From assembly GCA_031294825.1 (NCBI GenBank), contig JAUMPM010000031.1, forward strand, positions 1-36,796: a stretch of DNA of 36,796 bases, in the 5' to 3' direction. Both the position numbers and the translations under genes were made by a program. The first letter of the stretch is position 1. The number at the start of each line of letters is the position of its first letter. The notes under the pieces were generated by a model. It was not told where the DNA came from. It made no database searches and saw only the letters and a list, made by a program, of their open reading frames with translations. Below, piece after piece: positions 31,470 to 36,796 of the stretch. Source of the DNA: Collinsella sp. Lineage in GTDB: Bacteria; Actinomycetota; Coriobacteriia; Coriobacteriales; Coriobacteriaceae.

Positions 31470-33601
31470 GCGGCCTCCCCCTCACCGTTGCCAGCGGGCG
31501 CGATGCGCTGCAGCAGGGCCACTACATCCTCGCTGCCGACGGGTTCCACCGTAATGTGCTTGGCGGCCATACGTTTACGAATAACGGGCAGGTCGGCCTC
31601 GGTCGCCTGACGCATGAGAAGGTAAAGCGTGTCACCGTCGACCAAGCCCGCCGCATCGCTCTCGCGGATCGCCGACCCAATCGCGCCCACCAGCTCGCCG
31701 ACAGGTTCCATGCCCGGCACCACGCGCAGGAGCAAAAAACTCCCCATCTTGCCGTCTGCCAGCGCCTGCTCGGCCGCGAGCTCTTGGCCAAAGGCCGCCT
31801 GCTTGAGCACGCAAGTGCCGCAAACGCAGCGCTTATCCTGCGCCACGGCCTCGTAATCGAAGGCGCGTCCCAGTGCGCTTTCCACCAGGCCGCACAGGAT
31901 GCGGAACAGGTTTTGGTAGTACAGAGTCATTTGGCTTTCGGCCACGTGACGCACAAAAATCAACACGGCGGGGGCTCCATCGCGCTCGATGGCATAGCCA
32001 AACATCGGAAGCCCCGACGTCAGCGCACGGTTCACCCACAAACCCGAGATCGCACCTTGGAGCACGGGCGCAAGGTCATCGAGCGAGAGCGAGCGCGGCA
32101 CATTGCTGGAAATCTCCGGGCTCGCCGCTACCAGGCGCGCAAACGTCCCGCCCGAAACATGATAGATCGTCACCGAATCGTTCTCGAGAATTTCGCCCAG
32201 CAGCTCGCAGCACTTGCGGTATATATCACGCGGGTTGAGTACGTCGAGCTCCTGTGTCACGGCAAATATCTTGCCAAAGCTGTCGTGACGCCCCACAATC
32301 TGTCGCTTATAGGCACGCTTGTCCTCGATTGCGTCGTGATAGAGCCGCGTTAGGAACGTGTTGCGGTTTCGCACAAGCTCGTTCTCGTCACGCTCCGCCT
32401 TAACGGCCTCGCTGTTGCGCAGCTGCACATAGCCGCACACGGCGCCCACCACAAAGTACGCGATAAACGGCAGCCAGTTAGACGGCTCGTAGAATAGGCC
32501 CTGAAAGGTATAGCCATACTGGGTAAAGTAGCTCACAGCCAAGCCCACCGATGCCAACAGCGCCGCAACCAGACCAAAGTCCAGGCCATACAGCGTGCCG
32601 ATGAGCACGACGTAGAGCAGACGGTAATCGAGCACGTTGAGCTGGGCCGATTGGGAGAACAGATGCTCCAGCACCTCGAACAGGACCCAGGCAACGCCCG
32701 TCTCCAGGCATTTGATAGGCAGCGTGTGCAGCCGGATGCGGTCGATGGCGGCGCGCAAGGGGTTAACCTTCTTTGCGCGGCCTGCATCCCAACGCGCTTG
32801 AATGGTCGAAAGATCGCGCAGCAGGTCGTACCGCTGAAACCAACCATAACGCACGCGAACGACGTCGCTGACGGGCAGGGCGTAGCCGGCAGAATCGCCA
32901 TAGGCAACTGAAAGCCCTGGGAACAGCGCCTTGAGGGCCTCACCCACCTCACCTGACGCGTGATGAAAGGTATCGGCAACGTCGAGCGTCTCAAAGGAGG
33001 CATCCCAGCTGTCGAAGATACGGCGTACCAGCACCGCAAGCTCCTCGGCACACAGCAGGGGAAACGCCGCATCCTGTGCGCCCTGCAGAGCGACCGATCC
33101 GGTTGAGCACGCGTCGAACAGCGGCACCAAAAACGGGTCCTCCAGCGCGGCAGACGCGGTATACAGGAACGGCACGCGCAGGATCTTGGTTTGAACGCCC
33201 TCGCGAGCAGCGTAGTAGCGGCACAGGTCGTTGGCTGCGCGGGCGATAATTCCCTTGCCCGTTCGCCCCGCGGCATCGACGGCACCCTCGGCACCCGCGG
33301 GCCCCGCTACATACAGCAGTTGGACCCGGCGACCCGCGCACGCACGAAAGACCGAGCGCAACAGCTCGATATCGCCCACGGTATCGGTATGCGGGGTAAG
33401 GTAATTGGATAGGTAGACCACGCGGTCGAACTCGTAGGCCTGATCCAGGTGTTGCAGAAGCTCTTTCCACGAGGCATGGGGTGATGACTCATCGCGGCGC
33501 GCTTCCGCGGCAGCGACGACCTGGACATGGTCCCCGGGGAACGCCTTGGCACAAAAGTCATCGTCAACATATGCGGTGTTGCCAACAACCAGCACCTCCA
33601 T
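31466..33601 (-). CDS. pelD: PelD with N-terminal epimerase-like domain
   Basis: c-di-GMP receptor of the Pel synthase. Layout: NAD-epimerase/SDR-like domain (about 1-235; LVVGNTAYV, VVYLSNY, LLYVAGPAGAEGAV); linker; three or four membrane helices (about 300-395); a short helix; a GAF domain (about 445-580); a CVCGTC cluster (592-597); then a degenerate GGDEF (about 615-700). In that last domain RESD (646-649) matches the inhibitory RxxD site that binds c-di-GMP, while the catalytic GGDEF is DGDTL (655-659), so it should bind but not make the messenger. 711 residues. Start behind GGGGAGGGG. First gene of the operon. Confidence 0.92.
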   Translation of the reverse strand: MEVLVVGNTAYVDDDFCAKAFPGDHVQVVAAAEARRDESSPHASWKELLQHLDQAYEFDRVVYLSNYLTPHTDTVGDIELLRSVFRACAGRRVQLLYVAGPAGAEGAVDAAGRTGKGIIARAANDLCRYYAAREGVQTKILRVPFLYTASAALEDPFLVPLFDACSTGSVALQGAQDAAFPLLCAEELAVLVRRIFDSWDASFETLDVADTFHHASGEVGEALKALFPGLSVAYGDSAGYALPVSDVVRVRYGWFQRYDLLRDLSTIQARWDAGRAKKVNPLRAAIDRIRLHTLPIKCLETGVAWVLFEVLEHLFSQSAQLNVLDYRLLYVVLIGTLYGLDFGLVAALLASVGLAVSYFTQYGYTFQGLFYEPSNWLPFIAYFVVGAVCGYVQLRNSEAVKAERDENELVRNRNTFLTRLYHDAIEDKRAYKRQIVGRHDSFGKIFAVTQELDVLNPRDIYRKCCELLGEILENDSVTIYHVSGGTFARLVAASPEISSNVPRSLSLDDLAPVLQGAISGLWVNRALTSGLPMFGYAIERDGAPAVLIFVRHVAESQMTLYYQNLFRILCGLVESALGRAFDYEAVAQDKRCVCGTCVLKQAAFGQELAAEQALADGKMGSFLLLRVVPGMEPVGELVGAIGSAIRESDAAGLVDGDTLYLLMRQATEADLPVIRKRMAAKHITVEPVGSEDVVALLQRIAPAGNGEGEAA

Positions 33602-33633
33602 GGCGCACCCCTCCCCTAAAATCCACTTTAGTC

Positions 33634-33664
33634 ATAGTCAAACATGCGTATTTTACGCTGTCAA
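33634..33664 (-). promoter_or_regulatory. Candidate promoter and dyad of the Pel operon
   Basis: A consensus -35 TTGACA (33664-33659) is followed at 19 bases by the poor -10 GACTAT (33639-33634). The spacer contains the dyad GCGTAAAATACGC (33658-33646) directly beside the -35, a likely protein site. The 220 bases between pelD and the HigA-like gene hold nothing else that I can support. Confidence 0.35.
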
Positions 33665-33825
33665 CGCGAGCCAAGGCGCCTTTAAGGCTGTTTTAAGAAC
33701 TTTTTTAGGGAATGAGGGAATGGTAATTCATTCGACTTAAATTCATCGAAGAAATGCTATTCGCCCTGAAAAGGCAAATCGCAATCTGCTGGCAGCTCTG
33801 CGGGGAGAATGCCAGGCGATGTACA

Positions 33826-34143
33826 TTACTCTCGCACGGAATAGTTGGATGAAAGAGACGGCAGTTCTTTGGAATAGCTGACGATAACCTGCGGAACGAT
33901 CTTAATGCCCAAAGCAGGTTCGAACTTTGCAATCGTCTTTAGAGTCATATTAGGTTGAGAATTCAAGAGCTTAGAAAGCGACTGAAGGCTTATGCCCATA
34001 CGATTTGCCAGCTCACTTTTACTCAATCCCAAACGTTTCATTTCGCGATGAACAATAAACTCAATATCTAGTGCATGTTCATAAACGCGCGTTTCGCTAC
34101 TTTCTGTTTCGGCATAAAAATCAGATAGATCTACTTTATTCAT
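33826..34143 (-). CDS. HigA-like XRE-family antitoxin
   Basis: 105 residues with a central helix-turn-helix (LGLSKSELANRMGISLQSLSKLLNSQPNMTLKTIAKFEPALG, about 38-79) of the XRE type used by HigA antitoxins, flanked by short tails. It lies 33 bases downstream of the decayed toxin remnant, the toxin-first order of HigBA systems. The ATG follows GGAGAATACA. With the toxin broken it is probably an orphan antitoxin or a free repressor acting on the upstream palindrome. Confidence 0.85.
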   Translation of the reverse strand: MNKVDLSDFYAETESSETRVYEHALDIEFIVHREMKRLGLSKSELANRMGISLQSLSKLLNSQPNMTLKTIAKFEPALGIKIVPQVIVSYSKELPSLSSNYSVRE

Positions 34144-34176
34144 TGTATTCTCCGTTTCAGAAGCCAGGCATAAAAG

Positions 34177-34589
34177 TCAGCGCCCAGGCTCCAGAAGCTG
34201 ACGCGCTATTACGTTCAGTCGCTTGGCCCGCTCGATTTCCCTGCTGATATTTCCCAATCCCTGATGCCCTTTAAACCAAAATAGAAGAACGATTTTGTCT
34301 ACGCCTTAACATATGGCATAAATCATCTCTCGATTAACCCCGTTAACCCCTTAAGTTCATAGAGGCCGATCTTAGAATCAATACATCGTAGCTTTGAGGT
34401 CCCACTCGCGACCTTTAACCCATAATCATAGATTTTTGAAATCTGATCGATCATTTTACGGGCAGCAAGCTTCTTTTTAGGGTCTGTCAACATTTTCTGG
34501 AATTGAGAGTTGACGGAAGAAGTCGTCAGCTCCCAAAACGGTCGGCCCTTGGGGTCTCTGTATTCGACAAGTTCATATCCTTCCACCAA
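34177..34589 (-). pseudogene. Decayed HigB/Gp49-like toxin
   Basis: The first 88 codons (TTG start at 34589 behind GGGAGG) match the N-terminal part of the HigB/phage Gp49 toxin family (YRDPKGRPFWELTTSSVNSQF…LRCIDSKIGLYELKG). The frame then stops at 34323. A second frame continues as MIYAIC, a stop, then GVDKIVLLFWFKGHQG and REIERAKRLNV, which is the expected C-terminus, ending at 34177. A single-base loss near 34330 plus one nonsense codon would explain it. A tandem GGGGTTAA repeat sits at the break. Confidence 0.7.
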
Positions 34590-34606
34590 GGGCTACCTCC
34601 CATTTC

Positions 34607-34640
34607 TAGTTACACTTAACTTATAAGTTAAGTGTAACTA
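34607..34640. promoter_or_regulatory. 34-bp perfect palindrome, operator of the HigBA-like locus
   Basis: The half-site TAGTTACACTTAACTTA is followed directly by its exact reverse complement, with no gap. It lies 18 bases upstream of the toxin remnant's start codon and overlaps AT-rich promoter-like sequence. Long dyads of this type are bound by HigA-type antitoxins for autorepression. Confidence 0.75.
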
Positions 34641-34717
34641 TTTAAATACAAATATCAGGGTCCAGGCAAGATTCATCAGCACCAAACGATAAACAAACCA
34701 GTCGAGCTTGTGCTAAA

Positions 34718-34844
34718 TCCGGAAGTGCAGGGAAAATCCGAGATCGGCAGACCAGACCGCTGTTTTAAACTTCCGCGACCTGCGATTTTGTTGCCAAAAA
34801 TCAGGTTGTGCTCGGTAGTTTTCGATTTTCCCCGCACTTCCGGA
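34718..34844. repeat. Dispersed inverted-repeat element, copy 1
   Basis: Terminal arms of 20 bases (34719-34738 and 34824-34843) pair with one mismatch. The left part shares several blocks with the sequence at 36597-36660 (GAAAA, CCGAG, GACCAGACC, GCGACCTGC), so both are copies of one repeat family. It lies in the 603-base gap between the HigBA-like locus and the SecB-like gene, which carries no convincing gene. Confidence 0.6.
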
Positions 34845-34884
34845 ATTACAGCCTCAAATCGAGGACCAAGTAACAATGACGACA

Positions 34885-34911
34885 TCCGCGACAACATCCA
34901 GTTGTCGCGGA
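34885..34911. other. 11-bp perfect hairpin
   Basis: TCCGCGACAAC, loop ATCCA, then the exact complement. No T-run on either strand. It adjoins repeat copy 1 and may be part of the same inserted element. The rest of 34912-35192 shows only a 13-base direct repeat (35053-35065 and 35068-35080) and an 8-bp hairpin (35079-35106). Confidence 0.45.
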
Positions 34912-35192
34912 AACGTCAAAGGGCCGTTGCCGGAAAACCGAACAACGACCCCTCTTGGTCATCGCCTCACGTAGAGTGCACGACGACTGTATCACAGAGA
35001 ACATTTTACCGTAACGTCAAGCGACCCAACAGAGCGACAAGTGGCAATGCGGCTGTTCGACTCCAGCCTGTTCGACTCCATCCTCTAGCTAAATAACCAG
35101 AGGATGCCCCCCTTGGAAGGAACCCCTTGTAAAACGAAGGCTTGCATAAGGCCGCTTTAAAAACATCTTAAAAGGACTGGGTGGCAGGGAGG

Positions 35193-35618
35193 CTAAATTG
35201 CGAACTCAATCTGTGGCAAATAAAGCGGCCCCCATACTCCACCAGCTGCGACATTTTCAATAATGCCTCTTGCATAGGAATACAGGTCCTGCATTCCGGT
35301 GCTAAGCGCCTCCCTGTCAAAAGCATCGTCATCTAAATCCGCAGGAGCGCGATATATGCCGGAGACGGATATTTCGGAACGGTAATAATGACCTTCATCG
35401 CAAGGTAAAAGCTCTATAACTAAATTGAGCTGACGAAACCTGACGCCATTTTCGTCCGAGAATGCGCTGGTAATAGCATTTTTGACGTTGCATTCAACGT
35501 CAGACTTATTGATGCCCTCTTTCGGAGTCATCCCGCCATCAAATGAAAAACTGTCCACTTTTCTGGTCACGCATGTAATCAACGGAGATTCAATGCGTTG
35601 CTTCTGTAACGATTCCAT
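35193..35618 (-). CDS. SecB-like chaperone of a toxin-antitoxin-chaperone system
   Basis: 141 residues with the SecB fold signature: alternating strands ending in SVSGIYRAPADLD (84-96), then the helix LYSYARGIIENVAAGGVWGPLYLPQIEF (112-139), equivalent to the YAR … GGFPP … LPP-NF region of SecB. Gram-positive Actinomycetota generally lack the export chaperone SecB, and solitary SecB-like genes next to toxin-antitoxin pairs act to fold and protect the antitoxin, as Rv1957 does in M. tuberculosis. Its ATG directly follows the MqsA stop, with GGAG inside the mqsA end. Third gene of the cassette. Confidence 0.82.
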   Translation of the reverse strand: MESLQKQRIESPLITCVTRKVDSFSFDGGMTPKEGINKSDVECNVKNAITSAFSDENGVRFRQLNLVIELLPCDEGHYYRSEISVSGIYRAPADLDDDAFDREALSTGMQDLYSYARGIIENVAAGGVWGPLYLPQIEFAI

Positions 35619-36131
35619 CTACATCTCCAATCGAAAGGCATTCTCATCTGCCAAAGGAGTCGAGTCCCTATAAGCTGGAGCCTCTCCTCCCGGTATCACC
35701 GAAAAGCGTGATGCGTTAAGTCTTGAGGCCATCTCACCAGAAGAAAGGCCCAAATAAGTGCGCGCCTCAGGAACATCTCGAATGAGCTTCATAAGGTTAT
35801 TTGCGGTAATAGATTGTTGCGATGCCCCGTTCTCCCAACGAGACGCCGTGGGTTTTGAAACCCCTAATAGCGACTCAAACTCATGCTGAGTCAAACCAAG
35901 ATCAGAGCGTAAATCCTTTATATCCGAGGGAGATAAAAGTTCATGAGCCTTAGCATATTGGGAAGCCAGTGCATGGGCGAGCTTAGTCGCTTCTGTAGCA
36001 GTCATTTCATCGTTGCCGCACTCGCAAACATAATGCTCAATTCCTTTTACGGTTATTTTCTCGCCACGGTAAATTTCAGTCATCGGCGCCGTGGTAAATT
36101 GCATTTCTTTGCCGCATTCCATGCAACGCAT
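35619..36131 (-). CDS. mqsA: MqsA-type antitoxin with extended C-terminal tail
   Basis: YgiT-type zinc domain at the N-terminus (Cys3, Cys6 and a CECG at 36-39), then an HTH of the XRE type (LSPSDIKDLRSDLGLTQHEFESLLGVSKPTASRWENG, about 66-102). This two-domain order is that of MqsA, which neutralises MqsR and represses the operon. After the HTH a tail of about 45 residues (RTYLGLSSGEMASRLNASRF…) extends past the usual end and is a candidate chaperone-addiction segment. The frame opens at 36158, but AAAGGAGGAGTC sets the ATG at 36131. The gap to the toxin gene is 10 bases. 170 residues. Confidence 0.85.
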   Translation of the reverse strand: MRCMECGKEMQFTTAPMTEIYRGEKITVKGIEHYVCECGNDEMTATEATKLAHALASQYAKAHELLSPSDIKDLRSDLGLTQHEFESLLGVSKPTASRWENGASQQSITANNLMKLIRDVPEARTYLGLSSGEMASRLNASRFSVIPGGEAPAYRDSTPLADENAFRLEM

Positions 36132-36141
36132 GACTCCTCCT

Positions 36142-36489
36142 TTAATGAATGTATCCATCGATGTTCGCAGACAAAACGTTTAAATGCGCATTGCCTTCGG
36201 AATCAATTGAAAACTTAACGTACCAATCCTCGCATTCAAAACCTCGGCACACGTAGACATCTGCGTAAACATCATGCAGAGGCCCATCCATATCGAGCGC
36301 GATGGATTTTCTAAAATCGTCCGGCTTCAGATAATCAAATAGGTCAGCAAGGAAATGATCAATGTCCAAATAAGCAAACTGATTCATCAGGTGTCTGCGC
36401 ACCCTACCATTTACAATCATCTTTCCCGAGCGAGCCAAAGACTTCGCTTCGTCAAGTGAATATGTCGGTCGGAGCTTGGTTCGACTCAT
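36142..36489 (-). CDS. mqsR: MqsR-like toxin
   Basis: 115 residues that align along their length with MqsR, a RelE-fold mRNA interferase: YSLDEAKSLARSGKM at the N-terminus, then LKPDDFRKSIALD (for the DFYKSM block), a DVYADVY that stands where MqsR has WQDVY, and WYVKFSID near the end. The similarity is moderate and catalytic residues cannot be confirmed by eye. The ATG at 36489 is chosen because AAGGGG lies 5 bases upstream; a GTG at 36495 is also in frame. First gene of the toxin-antitoxin-chaperone operon. Confidence 0.75.
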   Translation of the reverse strand: MSRTKLRPTYSLDEAKSLARSGKMIVNGRVRRHLMNQFAYLDIDHFLADLFDYLKPDDFRKSIALDMDGPLHDVYADVYVCRGFECEDWYVKFSIDSEGNAHLNVLSANIDGYIH

Positions 36490-36500
36490 AACCACCCCTT

Positions 36501-36519
36501 AGCTAGCATAATGCTAACT
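36501..36519. promoter_or_regulatory. Operator dyad of the mqsRA-secB operon
   Basis: TAGCAT-A-ATGCTA (36504-36516) is a perfect 13-base dyad. It extends to 19 bases with one mismatch. It overlaps the 3' end of the -10 element and the predicted start of transcription, the expected place for autorepression by the MqsA-like protein. Confidence 0.7.
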
Positions 36520-36545
36520 ATATTCGTCTTGTAGCCAATTGGCAA
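36517..36545 (-). promoter_or_regulatory. Sigma-70 promoter of the mqsRA-secB operon
   Basis: -35 TTGCCA (36545-36540), 17-base spacer, -10 TATAGT (36522-36517); both hexamers match consensus at five of six positions. About 28 bases separate the -10 from the toxin ATG. Confidence 0.78.
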
Positions 36546-36596
36546 CTTAATATGGCTTTCCGGGCAAAGCATATTGCCACCCTGTTTAGCGTCCAA

Positions 36597-36711
36597 CCGC
36601 AAGTGCGGTGAAAAACCGAGTTATGTCGACCAGACCTCGGTTGCAGGGATCTGCGACCTGCACTGATAATTGTTCTCGGGGGAAGCGGGCACTGCGGGGC
36701 GCGGCAACGGC
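36597..36711. repeat. Dispersed repeat element, copy 2
   Basis: Related to 34718-34844 in the same orientation: AAGTGCGGTGAAAA, CCGAG, GACCAGACC and GCGACCTGC occur in the same order. Internal dyads include AACCGAG/CTCGGTT (36614-36642). No gene can be supported from 36546 to the window end at 36796. Confidence 0.5.
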
Positions 36712-36796
36712 GCGCGATTTCCGCGTCGCAGCGCTACCCTGATGCTGAATGCCGGGACGATGACCCACTGACCTGCTGACGCCTCTTCGGCCGTCC

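Noticed and set aside
34710..35096. Plus-strand 128-codon frame in the gap before the SecB-like gene
   Set aside because: It overlaps the inverted-repeat element and the 11-bp hairpin, has no recognisable domain and no ribosome site.
35041..35110. tRNA gene or tRNA-derived attachment site suggested by two GTTCGACTCC copies
   Set aside because: No acceptor, D or anticodon arms can be formed around it and the T-loop length is off by one. It is only a 13-base direct repeat.
36586..36768. Minus-strand 60-codon frame at the right edge
   Set aside because: It lies inside repeat copy 2 and has no ribosome site or recognisable domain.
1..36796. CRISPR array or rRNA/tRNA genes
   Set aside because: No series of evenly spaced direct repeats and no rRNA or tRNA sequence was found on either strand by eye.

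Overview
The window looks like chromosomal DNA of a human-gut Coriobacteriia member (Actinomycetota), most likely Collinsella or a close relative. This is inferred from the GC-rich core genes, from their order (rimP-nusA-infB-rbfA-nrnA-truB-ribF-dnaG-rpoD) and from the accessory content; no database search was possible. Nearly every gene lies on the minus strand, so the biological reading direction is from high to low coordinates.

Core block (1-16607). A fragment of an IS110-family transposase sits at the left edge. Next comes a nine-gene translation/transcription operon, rimP to rpoD (11706 down to 190), with short spacings or stop/start overlaps. It is driven by a clear sigma-70 promoter (-35 at 11813-11808, -10 at 11790-11785). 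A strong intrinsic terminator lies between that promoter and rimP, the layout of an attenuator. leuS follows, with an extended -10 promoter and a very large leader hairpin. guaB is next; its IMP dehydrogenase is of the unusual Tritrichomonas foetus-like class.

Metabolic block (16608-22422). It holds a small ModE/LysR-type DNA-binding protein, a Cys/Met-metabolism fold-type I protein that seems to have lost its PLP lysine, and a sucrose module: GH32 hydrolase, PTS EIIBC and a LacI-family regulator, with LacI-type operators in front of both the PTS gene and the regulator gene.

Pel block (33601 down to 22509). Eight tightly coupled genes form a Gram-positive-type Pel exopolysaccharide operon. 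They are pelD (with an N-terminal epimerase-like domain and a degenerate GGDEF that keeps an RxxD c-di-GMP site), pelE, a DUF2194 deacetylase-like protein, pelF and pelG, fused into the same transcription unit as cotH (interrupted by an in-frame amber codon), a VTC-domain polyphosphate-polymerase-like protein and a DUF4956 membrane protein. The combination suggests a c-di-GMP-controlled surface polymer system with an added phosphorylation or polyphosphate arm.

Defence/addiction block (33826-36600), visibly lower in GC. It has a HigA-like antitoxin beside a decayed HigB-like toxin behind a perfect 34-bp palindrome, then a complete MqsR toxin / MqsA antitoxin / SecB-like chaperone cassette (a tripartite toxin-antitoxin-chaperone, TAC, system). 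Its promoter is overlapped by a palindromic operator, and two copies of a dispersed repeat bracket the cassette. The two best candidates for a little-described system are the MqsR-MqsA-SecB cassette and the Pel-CotH-VTC-DUF4956 operon.
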